Assembly: GCA_905221605.1 (NCBI GenBank)
Contig: CAJNDS010002790.1
Coordinates: 517,501 to 531,367, forward strand
Direction: 5' to 3'
Source: Symbiodinium natans
Taxonomy: Eukaryota; Sar; Dinophyceae; Suessiales; Symbiodiniaceae
Length of the DNA stretch: 13,867 nucleotides
Part shown: one piece after another, positions 7,693-13,867 of the stretch
Layout of the letters: each line of letters begins with the position of its first letter
How positions within the stretch are numbered: the first letter of the stretch is position 1
Position numbers and translations under genes: made by a program
The notes under the pieces: generated by a model
The model's input: the letters and a program-made list of their open reading frames with translations, nothing else
Database searches by the model: none
What the model was told of the DNA's origin: nothing

Positions 7693-7762
7693 TAAACCCC
7701 AAACCCTGAACCCCCACACCTTTTATAGCCCTAAACCCTAAACCCTAAACCCTAAACCCCAC
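7693..7762 (-). repeat. CCCTAAA tract
   Basis: Four to five perfect CCCTAAA units at 7729-7760, preceded by looser CCCCAAA and CCCTGAA units. Confidence 0.9.
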
Positions 7763-7786
7763 ACCTTATGCTTTGGGGAGGCCCGC

Positions 7787-7825
7787 GTCCTCGGCCAACA
7801 GCTGCTGCTCCAGGCGTATGAGCCT
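7787..7825 (-). CDS. Candidate exon, coiled-coil-like
   Basis: The minus frame RLIRLEQQLLAED follows GCTGAG and ends before a GC donor (GAC|GCGGGC). Leucines recur at heptad-like spacing with charged residues between. CCCTAAA lies on the left and TTTAGGG on the right, as for the other exon candidates. The plus frame ARVLGQQLLLQAYEPLSRG is also open, so the strand call rests on the neighbouring minus-strand genes. Confidence 0.33.
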
Positions 7826-7870
7826 CTCAGCCGGGGCTCGTGGAGGCCCAGAGAGCCCAATACTATTTGG

Positions 7871-7926
7871 GCTTAGGGTTTAGGGTTTAGGATTTTAGGG
7901 TTTAGGGTAACCCTAAACCCTGAACC
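7871..7926. repeat. Head-to-head telomere-type junction
   Basis: TTTAGGG units (7871-7908) switch to CCCTAAA units (7910-7926) at TTTAGGGT-A-ACCCTAAA, a perfect inverted repeat with one central base. The polarity is that of two telomere ends joined. Confidence 0.92.
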
Positions 7927-8049
7927 ACAGGCGCGCATTTTCAAGAAGGTGCCCACATTTCACGATAAAACATCCCGATATTGACGTGAACACTTGCAAG
8001 CGCCGCTTAAATCGGAACTCACTGCTGCGCCTGCCGTGCGCGGGCAGGT

Positions 8050-8475
8050 TCACCAACGGTATTGCATACTCTCGCTTGTGATCTTTACCTTCGCTTCTTT
8101 CTCTACTCCATACACCAAAGTCTTCGATAGGTTTCTCACTGTTTGTACCCATCTTTCAACTTGTGCTCCTTGGTGTGTGTCTGGTGCAACATCTTGAATC
8201 TCTGTCTCAAGCTTCTGCATTTTCCTTATCGTCTGCACCTTCTTTCTCAACGCAATCATCGCTGGTTCGGTGTCCGTTCTCAGGATCACTTTCGGCTGCA
8301 TTAGCATCAGTACTCTACAAACTTCTTCCACCAGATAGCTTGTCACTTCCTCGCTCTGGACTGGAATTGCATGGACAAACTTTGTCTCTTGGTCCACCAT
8401 GACCAAACTTATGCACCATGCATCTTTCACGTCTCTTAGGTAACCTACCTTGTAAGGTAGGTTTTGGGGTTCTTA
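8050..8475 (-). pseudogene. Retroelement integrase core fragment
   Basis: The frame runs from about 8475 down to a stop at 8050. It shows an integrase/RNase H-like catalytic pattern: Asp in SLVMVDQETKF, Asp in ILRTDTEPAM about 40 residues on, and Glu in GAQVERWVQTVR about 39 residues further. This is the DDE core of retrotransposon integrases, which insert element cDNA into the host genome. From memory, sequences of this type are common in dinoflagellate Copia-like predictions. No zinc-binding N-terminus, reverse transcriptase or long terminal repeats are visible, and the frame stops just after MQYRW, so it is a relic. The plus-strand frames here are antisense. Family rank is uncertain. Confidence 0.75.
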
Positions 8476-8490
8476 AGGTTCCCTTAAGAA
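8442..8490. repeat. Two perfect hairpins side by side
   Basis: AACCTACCTT-GT-AAGGTAGGTT (8442-8463) and TTCTTAAGG-TTC-CCTTAAGAA (8470-8490) sit six bases apart at the upstream edge of the integrase fragment. Part of this stretch (GTAGGTTTTGGG, then CTTAA) recurs directly at 8631-8651. Confidence 0.85.
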
Positions 8491-8876
8491 GCCCAGAAGC
8501 TGAGCTGAGATGCGGTCGGGGGTGCTCAAGGAGGCGATACGTTGAGTTGTTTTTTGTGGGGGTTTGGGGTTCAGTGTTTTAGGGTTGTTTAGGGTTACCC
8601 GAAACCCTTTGTGGGGAACCTATACAAGAAGTAGGTTTTGGGCTCTTAAAGTAGGGTACTGGCCAGTTTAGTGATCATTAGGTTCTTAAGGAAGGGGGGG
8701 GGGGGGGGGCGGTTCTTGGGCCTGCTTGTCCATCGCTGCAATTCACACATTGACGGGAACACGATGACAGTGGCGAGGTGAAGCGCGAGAAAGACCAATA
8801 CACCAGGGAGTGCTCTCCTACGAACCGTTGGCCCCATGGGTCCTGGACTTTGCCAAGGTTGAGAAGCCAGTCGTGA
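8491..8876. other. No gene called
   Basis: It contains short telomere-like units (8560-8600), the direct repeat at 8631-8651 and a G16 run at 8694-8709. Two minus frames of 63-69 codons overlap in different phases and start or end in the C run, so neither is credible. Confidence 0.45.
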
Positions 8877-9096
8877 TCAATCGGCACAGCAAGAATCCCT
8901 TCGCGCCACCTGCAAGGCTCCCTGCAGGTAGCTTACCGATGCCTTGAGCTGGATCCGCTCTCTTTTGTTTGCCGTCAACCATCTGCACTGCGCTTTGCAG
9001 CTGCTCCTAAACATTGGTCCTGCGTCGCGGGTCCGAGCGGCCAATCGGCTTTGGAATGTCTGTCGGAGCTCGGCAGGCAGCGAGGTGTTGCCATTC
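8877..9096 (-). CDS. Hypothetical open frame or exon
   Basis: The minus frame is open from the telomere-like units at 9097 to a TGA at 8877-8879. It contains TSLPAELRQTFQSRLAARTR and later WLTANKRERIQLKAS. A canonical donor GTAAGC follows at 8936, so a real exon could be 8937-9096, after TTTAG|G. The composition is rich in Arg, Lys and Gln, which is protein-like, but no family is recognised. The opposite plus frame (8944-9309) is also open and more hydrophobic. Confidence 0.33.
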
Positions 9097-9121
9097 CTAA
9101 ACCCTAAACCCGCCCAGAGGC

Positions 9122-9313
9122 ACGCGGGTAGTGGCCTACGACCGCCTGGGCGTCTTCTCCTCCCCGCGTCTGTGGCGCCTCATCCGACACATCTATTTAT
9201 GCCTCTTACAACGGCCCCCCAGCCCCCAAGACAAAAGCAAGGACCTAAACCCCTTCAACCACCTAAACTCAGGGTTCAGGACAGGGGACGCTATGTGCTG
9301 GGTGCTTAGATGA
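9122..9313 (+). CDS. Hypothetical open frame or exon
   Basis: The plus frame reads TRVVAYDRLGVFSSPRLWRL and continues IRHIYLCLLQRPPSPQDKSK to a TGA at 9311-9313. The minus strand is broken by stops over the same bases, which favours plus. The last 60 bases run into CCTAAACC-like repeats, so the exon, if real, probably ends near 9240. No family is recognised. Confidence 0.33.
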   Translation, partial: TRVVAYDRLGVFSSPRLWRLIRHIYLCLLQRPPSPQDKSKDLNPFNHLNSGFRTGDAMCWVLR

Positions 9314-9683
9314 GCGTGGGGATCTTAGCTAGCAGGGATTTCCTTTGAAGAGGGTTTCGGGTTTGGGGTTTCAGGAGGCCTTAGGTTGCACCACGCTCGG
9401 CATGATGGGACGCATGCACGAAATTTGCGAGCCGGCGTTCTTGCGACGATGGGGGTTTAGGGTTTAAGGTTCAGGGTTCCGGGTTTAGGGTTCTTGCGGC
9501 AAGCTACCAGAAGGTGTAGGGGGGGGCGAGGGGGCAAGCTGGTCACCTGATTCCTGTATTGCTGTATTGTAGTGGTGATGTGGCATTTCTCCCAATAAGG
9601 CCGCCCCTTACCCCCAAATTCAAGAATCCTGATTATTCGAACCCCCGACATGAGTACAGCCCTGATTGGGGAAACCCCTCATG
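9314..9683. other. No gene found; short TTTAGGG tract
   Basis: Decayed TTTAGGG-type units at 9350-9375 and 9453-9493; otherwise unique. The minus frame 9457-9651 starts in unique sequence and ends in repeat, with no recognisable protein. Confidence 0.5.
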
Positions 9684-9779
9684 GACCCCAAACCCTAAAC
9701 CCTAAACCCTAAACTCTAAACCCTGAACCCTAAACCCTAAACCCTGAACCCTAAACCCTAAACCTAAACCCTAAACCCA
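9684..9779 (-). repeat. CCCTAAA tract
   Basis: About thirteen units with CCCTGAA and one 6-bp CCTAAA variant. Confidence 0.95.
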
Positions 9780-9885
9780 GATTGGCGCAGCGCAAGTCTG
9801 AAGGCTCACATACGTCGGACCATCCCCCGCTGACTTGCATGAAAATCTCCGCCCAGGAAACATGAAGCTGGCGACTGAGAAAAAA
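9780..9885 (-). other. Possible exon behind a strong pyrimidine tract
   Basis: On the minus strand TTTTTTTTTTCTCAG ends at 9879, an excellent acceptor shape. All three following minus frames stay open for 20 or more codons (one reads HVSWAEIFMQVSGGWSDVCE), and telomere-like repeat follows at 9779. Frame and product cannot be settled. Confidence 0.28.
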
Positions 9886-10075
9886 AAAACGCCACAAACC
9901 ACAAGCCCACAACACAAACCCCATAAGCCCGACAAACAACCCCACAAAAAGCCCTCTTCAAAAGAGTCGTCTGAGAGTGGGGGCTGCGTGGGGCTGATTG
10001 GGCTCTAGCCCGGCCCATGTCGGGCCTCAACCCCAAACCGGGCCCAAACCCCCAAAAGGCCAAACCCAAAACCCA

Positions 10076-10076
10076 C

Positions 10077-10173
<97 letters not shown>
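10076..10173 (+). repeat. (CA)n microsatellite
   Basis: About 46 uninterrupted CA units. Overlapping frames on both strands (poly-His/Thr, poly-Cys/Val) are artefacts. An alternating pyrimidine-purine TA/TG-rich segment (10189-10238) follows within 20 bp. Confidence 0.98.
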
Positions 10174-10174
<1 letters not shown>

Positions 10175-10400
10175 ACAAACAAAAAATACATATGCATGTA
10201 TTTACATATATGTATATATACATATATATATATACATTACTAGAACCTTTCATGTACAAAAAAAACAAAAACGAAACCTGTAAAGCCTAAATTTGCCCAA
10301 GCTCTAAAACCCCAAGAACCCCCCCCCCCCCCTTCCCCAAAAAAACCCAAAAGTATAGAAAAAAATAGTAGTCTACCAATTCTTTTCTTTGATATACTGG

Positions 10401-10496
10401 AAACCTCTAAACCTAAACCCTAAACCCTAAACCTGAACCCTAATCCTAAACCCTAAACCCTTAACCCTTAACCCTTAAACCCTAAACCCCTTAAAC
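10401..10496 (-). repeat. CCCTAAA tract with CCCTTAA variants
   Basis: Regular units to about 10455, then CCCTTAA and CCCCTTAAA, then an A run. Confidence 0.93.
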
Positions 10497-10523
10497 AAAA
10501 AAAAAAGCATGCCCCCAAAGAGC

Positions 10524-10587
10524 CCTGCCTTCCATTCTGCTCCGCCTGCTCGAACTCCACTTCCGACTGCTCCTGGGCGGAAGAGAC
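10524..10587 (-). CDS. Candidate exon, Glu/Gln-rich
   Basis: The minus frame VSSAQEQSEVEFEQAEQNGR follows ACCAG|G and reaches a GC donor (CAGG|GCTCTT). The composition suggests a helical, coiled-coil-like segment. It sits between a CCCTAAA tract (left) and TATAGGG-type repeats (right). The plus frame (LPSILLRLLELHFRLLLGG) is open too, so this is tentative; no family is recognised. Confidence 0.33.
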
Positions 10588-10618
10588 CTGGTACCTGCTC
10601 TTCTGGCGCTTTCGGGTA

Positions 10619-10780
10619 GATAGGGTAGATGGGCTGTATAGGGGTATAAGGGCATATGGCGCTTTAGGATATATGTAGGGTAGATGGGCTGTATAGGGGT
10701 ATATAGGGCATATGGCGCTTTAGGATATATGTAGGGTAGATGGGCTGTCTAGGGGTATATAGGGCATGTGGGGCATATAG
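10619..10780 (+). repeat. 55-bp tandem repeat, about three copies
   Basis: Units start with GGGCTGT at 10631, 10686 and 10742 (spacing 55 and 56 bp). Each includes TAGGGTAGAT, GGGGTATA, GGGCATATGGCGCTTTAGGA. The third copy diverges after 10760. Confidence 0.92.
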
Positions 10781-10958
10781 GGTGTATAGGGAATAAATGG
10801 GGTATATAGGGTATAGGGTATACAAGGTATACAGGGTATATAGGGTATATAAGGAAAAAAAGGGTATATAATATAGGGAATATAGGGAATATAGGGAATA
10901 TAGGGAATATAGGGTATATAGGGTAGATAGGGTATATAGGGTGTGTGTAGGGTATATA
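10780..10958 (+). repeat. TATAGGG / AATATAGGG drifted telomere-like array
   Basis: Short G-rich units with TATA in place of TTTA: GGGTATATA, GGTATACA, and four consecutive 9-mers GGAATATAG at about 10877-10912. It passes directly into TTTAGGG at 10960. Confidence 0.9.
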
Positions 10959-11190
10959 GGGTTTAAGGTTTAGGGTTTAGGGCTTGGGGTGTAGGGTTGA
11001 GGGTTTAGGGTTTCGGGTTGTGGGTCTACAGTCATGACCATTGCTGGTGGTCTGGGGTCTAGGGGTTTAGGGGGGGGGGGGCTTAGGGTTTACAGGGTTT
11101 CGGTTGAGACCTTATAGTCCTTAAGGTTTAGGGTTTAGGGTTTGGGGTGTGGGGTGTTAGGGTTTTAGGGCTTAGGGTTCAGAACTTCCA
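10959..11190 (+). repeat. Degenerate TTTAGGG tracts
   Basis: Units at 10959-11010, 11058-11106 and 11125-11190 with GTTGAGG, GTTTCGG and GTTTGGG variants and a G10 run. Confidence 0.88.
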
Positions 11191-11194
11191 CAAT

Positions 11195-11300
11195 TCCGGA
11201 ACCAACTCTTGGGCGGAGCACTCGCGCAGCTCGGCAAGCAGGTGCAGCAGCCGCCTTGTGGCCACGCAGGTGGGGAAAAGGCTTGGCGCTGGCAGCAATA
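11195..11300. other. GC-rich island, possible exon on either strand
   Basis: The minus frame RLLHLLAELRECSAQELVPE continues LWKF and stops, after a pyrimidine tract and CACAAG|G, so it could be a terminal exon. The plus frame NQLLGGALAQLGKQ reaches a GTGCAG donor-like site. I recognise neither. Confidence 0.3.
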
Positions 11301-11302
11301 TG

Positions 11303-11500
11303 AAGGGTTCAGGGTTTGAGGTTTGTAGGGTTTAGACTTTCTAGGGTCTTTTGGGTTTATGGGGTTTAGGGTCTATCGAGTCTTAGGGTTTACAGGGTTT
11401 GTAGGGTTTATAAGAGGGTCTTTAGGGTTTGTAGGGTTTTGGGTCTATAGTATTTATAGGTTCTATGGGGTTTGGGGTATATAGGGTTTACGGTTTCATA
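11303..11500 (+). repeat. Decayed TTTAGGG-type tract
   Basis: Irregular GTTTAGGG, GTTTATGGGG and GTTTGTAGGG units. The tract is long, but no unit is repeated perfectly more than twice. Confidence 0.8.
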
Positions 11501-11554
11501 GGGGGCGGAGAACCAAATACACCCTCCGGTTACCCCAAACCCTAAACCGGCGGA

Positions 11555-11614
11555 GGGTTTTTTTTTTTGCAAAGGTGTGGCTCGGCCCTGTCCTCTTGCA
11601 AAGGTGTGGCTCGG
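11555..11614 (+). repeat. Left arm of a 58-bp inverted repeat
   Basis: GGG, T11, then GCAAAGGTGTGGCTCGG (11569-11585), a short linker with CCCTGTCC, and a second GCAAAGGTGTGGCTCGG (11598-11614; period 29). It is the near-perfect reverse complement of 13303-13360. Confidence 0.93.
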
Positions 11615-11850
11615 TAACCCCCTTCCCCTCCACTCCCACCCACCCCCCCCCCCCCCCCCCACCCCCCCCCCACCCCCCCACCCCCCCCCCCCCCCCCACC
11701 CCCCCCCCCCACCCCCCACCCCCCCCCACCCCCCCCCCCCCCACCCCCCCCCACCCCCCCCCCCCCCCCCCCACCCCCCCCCCCCCCCCGCCCCCCCCTA
11801 CCCCCCTCCCCCCCACCCCCCACTCTCACCACCCCGACTCCGCCCCCCCC
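11615..11850. repeat. C-rich low-complexity tract
   Basis: Runs of C broken by single A (CCCCCCCACCC type). Proline and glycine frames of 96-153 codons on both strands result from the absence of stops and are not genes. The C-rich strand could form i-motifs and the complement quadruplexes. Confidence 0.95.
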
Positions 11851-12935
11851 TTATTTGCAAACCCAAAGCTTGCCTTTAGGTTTCAAACAAACTCATATGC
11901 TTTGAAACAAGCTTGCACGGCTTTAAGAAGCGGGGGGGTTGGGGGGGGCGCAGCCCCCCCCCATTTGAAAACTCAATGCTTGCATCATGGGTTTCAAAAA
12001 GACTCTTATGCTTTGATGCAAGCTTGCACGGCTTAAAAAAGCGGGGGGGTTGGGGGGGGGCGCAGCCCCCCGCCATTTGCAAACTCAATGCTTGCATCAT
12101 GGGTTTCAACAACGGGGGGGCCATTTGCAAACTCAATGCTTGCATCATGGGTTTCAACAAGACTCATATGCTTTGACGCAAGCTTGCACGGCTTAAAAAA
12201 GCGGGGGGGTTGGGGGGGGCGCAGCCCCCCCCATTTGCAAACTCAATGCTTGCATCATGGGTTGCAAAAAGATTCTTATGATTTTGAAGCAAGCTTTGCA
12301 CGGCTCAAAAAAGCGGGGGGGTTGGGGGGGGCGCAGCCCCCCCCATTTGCAAACTCAATGCTTGCATGCTGCAATGCTTGCCTGTAGGTTTCAAAAAGAT
12401 TCATATGCTTTGAAACAAGCTTGCACGGCTTTAAGAAGCGGGGGGGTTGGGGGGGCGCAGCCCCTTCCCCCATTTGCAAACTCAATGCTTGCATCATGGG
12501 TTTCAACAAAATTCTTATGCTTTGACGCAAGCTTGCACGGCTTAAAAAAGCGGGGGGGTTGGGGGGGGCGCAGCCCCCCCCATTTGCAAACTCAATGCTT
12601 GCATCATGGGTTTCAACAAGACTCATATGCTTTGACGCAAGCTTGCACGGCTCAAAAAAAGCGGGGGGGTTGGGGGGGGCGCAGCCCCCCCCCATTTGCA
12701 AACTCAATGCTTGCATCATGGGTTTCAACAAGACTCATATGCTTTGACGCAAGCTTGCACGGCTCAAAAAAAGCGGGGGGGTTGGGGGGGGGCGCAGCCC
12801 CCCCCATTTGCAAACTCAATGCTTGCATCATGGGTTTCAACAAGACTCATATGCATTGACGCAAGCTTGCACGGCTTAAAAAAGAAGGGGGGTTGGGGGG
12901 GGCGCAGCCATTTGGAAACTCAATGCTTGCCACGT
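11851..12935 (+). repeat. 111-bp tandem satellite, nine copies
   Basis: The anchor GCTTGCACGG (once GCTTTGCACGG) recurs at 11911, 12022, 12182, 12293, 12419, 12531, 12641, 12753 and 12865; spacings are 110-112 except 160 and 126. Each unit has ATTTGCAAACTCAATGCTTG, a CATATG, GCAAGCTTGC, a G7-TT-G8 run and a GC-rich hairpin. Frames of 60-200 codons appear on both strands only because the unit has few stops, and they shift between units. Confidence 0.97.
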
Positions 12936-13012
12936 ATTTCTACCAGCACATCGCGGTAAAAAGAATCTTTGCGACTGGGGAGAACAGGGAAATCAAAACG
13001 AAGTCGGCTTCC

Positions 13013-13310
13013 AAGCCAGGCCAAGCCGAGCCAAGCCACGCCGAGCCAAGCCAAGCCAAGCCAGGCCAAGCCAAGCCAAGCCGAGCCCACCCGAGCCAAG
13101 CCAAGCCAAGGAGCCAAGCCAACCAAAGCCAAGCCAAGCCGAGCCAAGCCAAGCCAGAGGATAAGCCGAGCCAAGCCAAGCCAAGCCAAGCCCAGCCGAG
13201 CCAAGCCAAGCCAAGCCGAGCCAAGCCAACCAAAGCCAAGCCAAGCCAACCAAAGCCAAGCCAAGCCAGGTCAGAGGACACGCCCAGCCAAGCCAAGCCA
13301 AGCCAAGCCA
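13013..13310 (+). repeat. AGCCA-type pentamer array
   Basis: Around fifty-five pentamers of CCAAG/CCGAG, with rarer CCAGG and AACCAAAG interruptions and two AGAGGA insertions (about 13156 and 13272). Lys-Pro-Ser-Gln-Ala or Leu-Ala-Trp-Leu-Gly frames of over 100 codons in several phases are repeat artefacts. Confidence 0.95.
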
Positions 13311-13360
13311 CACCTTTGCAAGGGGACAGGGCCGAGCCACACCTTTGCAAAAAAAAACCC
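13303..13360 (-). repeat. Right arm of the 58-bp inverted repeat
   Basis: The reverse complement matches 11555-11614 with two substitutions and a T/A run of nine against eleven. It merges on its inner side with the pentamer array through AAGCCACACC. Confidence 0.93.
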
Positions 13361-13365
13361 GGACC

Positions 13366-13393
13366 CCCCTAAACCCTAAACCCTAAACCCTGA
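13366..13393 (-). repeat. Short CCCTAAA tract
   Basis: Three to four units directly outside the right arm of the inverted repeat. Confidence 0.93.
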
Positions 13394-13432
13394 ATAAGGC
13401 TTTTGGGCTCAAGCCAGTGGGCTGAGGCCAAG

Positions 13433-13498
13433 GCGTCATCGACGGCTGCATGGAGTTCGCGGAATCACCGGGCCCATCTGGCAACCACTTCTTTCGGG
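13433..13498 (+). CDS. Candidate exon, unknown product
   Basis: The plus frame VIDGCMEFAESPGPSGNHFF follows GGCCAAG|G and reaches GC donor-like sites in TTTCGGGGC. The island lies between CCCTAAA (left) and TTTAGGG (right) as other exon candidates do. The minus strand also reads (KKWLPDGPGDSANSMQPSMT), so strand is open. No family is recognised. Confidence 0.32.
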
Positions 13499-13540
13499 GC
13501 TTCGGGGGTTTTGGGGATTTAGGGTTTTATTGGGGCTGGA

Positions 13541-13615
13541 GGTTTAGGGTTTAGGGTTTAGGGTTTAGGGTTTAGGGTTTAGGGTTTAGGGTTTAGGGTT
13601 TAGGGTTTAGGGTTT
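13541..13615 (+). repeat. Regular TTTAGGG tract
   Basis: Ten perfect TTTAGGG units. Confidence 0.97.
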
Positions 13616-13820
13616 GAGATGGGCTGAAGCGGGTGCAGTGGCCTTAAGCCCCAAAAACCTTTCTTTGGATTCAGGGCTTAGGGTTTAGGGAGGAGGGCTC
13701 CGACTCCTGCACTGCGCAAACTTTAGGTTGTGAGGGTTCAGTTCAGCGCTTAGGCTTCTACCCTAGGGAAGCCTAGCTTCTGATGACATCAAAGCTCCTA
13801 AGCCGAAAACCCATCTACAT
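13616..13820. other. Unique tail, nothing recognised
   Basis: Short unique sequence with one or two decayed TTTAGGG units near 13678; no frame of note. Confidence 0.6.
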
Positions 13821-13867
13821 CCCTAAGCCCCCTAAACCCTAAGCCCACTAAACCCTAAACCCTAAAC
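13821..13867 (-). repeat. CCCTAAA tract at the window edge
   Basis: About six units with CCCTAAG variants, running off the window. The orientation is wrong for a chromosome end on this side, so it is internal. Confidence 0.92.

Larger units (their letters stand above)
11555..13360. mobile_element. Possible foldback-type element bounded by inverted repeats
   Basis: The two 58-bp arms enclose 1.7 kb of satellite, C-rich and pentamer DNA with no credible gene. Both flanks have CCCTAAA units within about 15 bp of the arms, so an insertion into a telomere-like tract is plausible. No unambiguous target duplication can be defined in such sequence. An inversion or two independent repeat copies would look similar. 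Confidence 0.4.

Noticed and set aside
8163-8402. Plus-strand frame inside the integrase region
   Set aside because: It is antisense to the minus frame that carries the catalytic Asp/Asp/Glu pattern.
8646-8887. Minus-strand frames running through the C16 run
   Set aside because: They overlap in two phases and depend on the homopolymer length, so they are unlikely to be coding.
9806-10283. Poly-Cys/Val and His/Thr frames over the CA repeat
   Set aside because: Dinucleotide repeat artefact.
11575-12036. Proline-rich (plus) and glycine-rich (minus) open frames
   Set aside because: They exist in several overlapping phases because the C/A tract has no stops on either strand; there is no unique-sequence protein core.
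12257-12859. 200-codon open frame across the satellite
   Set aside because: Units of 110-112 bp shift the frame from copy to copy, the opposite strand is equally open, and the length follows from few stops per unit.
11851-12935. CRISPR-like array
   Set aside because: The repeats are contiguous 111-bp units with no unique spacers, in eukaryote-like DNA without cas genes.
12893-13379. Lys-Pro-Ser-Gln-Ala and Leu-Ala-Trp-Leu repeat proteins
   Set aside because: A stop-free pentamer gives open frames in all phases and on both strands; there is no start context or flanking domain.
13821-13867. True chromosome end at the right edge
   Set aside because: The right end reads CCCTAAA on the plus strand, the wrong polarity for a right-hand telomere, and similar tracts occur throughout.

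Overview
The window looks like nuclear DNA of a dinoflagellate, most likely a Symbiodiniaceae-type alga. This is inferred from four things. (1) Telomere-type heptamers TTTAGGG/CCCTAAA occur in about 25 tracts in both orientations. (2) A split minus-strand gene has GC donors and AG|G acceptors, the known dinoflagellate splice style. (3) There is an integrase fragment of a type I associate with dinoflagellate genomes. (4) There is an AGCCA-type pentamer array. Coccidian apicomplexans such as Eimeria also have TTTAGGG telomeres and internal telomere-like repeats, so they are the main alternative. Nothing bacterial or plasmid-like is visible.

Layout. Positions 1-2001 hold the best gene: three short minus-strand exons (1950-2001, 1320-1367, 661-754) that join in frame into the N-terminal cytosolic motif, first membrane helix and start of the lumenal domain of an ERGIC/Erv41-Erv46/PDIL5-4-like ER-Golgi protein. 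It continues past the left edge. Its two complete introns (about 570 bp each) are built largely from telomere-like repeats, with TTTAGGG at the 5' side and CCCTAAA at the 3' side in transcript sense, so each intron could fold back on itself. From 2000 to 7900 there are more telomeric tracts, a three-copy dispersed repeat and several GC-rich islands that look like short exons (5594-5638, 7103-7147, 7787-7825), some flanked in the same way. Their minus-strand readings are coiled-coil-like, but the strand is not proven. Positions 8050-8475 hold a decayed retroelement integrase core (minus), with two perfect hairpins at its upstream edge. Positions 8870-9313 hold two open frames of unknown function on opposite strands. 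Positions 9680-11500 are repeat-dominated: telomeric tracts, a (CA)n tract, a 55-bp tandem repeat and a TATAGGG-type drift of the telomere motif.

Positions 11555-13360 form a composite repeat block without a convincing gene. A 58-bp near-perfect inverted repeat bounds a C-rich tract, nine copies of a 111-bp satellite carrying a G7C-GCA-GC7 hairpin, and an AGCCA pentamer array. It resembles a foldback-type element or a large inverted structure. From 13366 to the end there are telomeric tracts around one more possible exon.

Most long open frames here come from stop-poor repeats and are not genes. The most novel aspects are the inverted telomere-like intron arms and the bounded composite satellite block.
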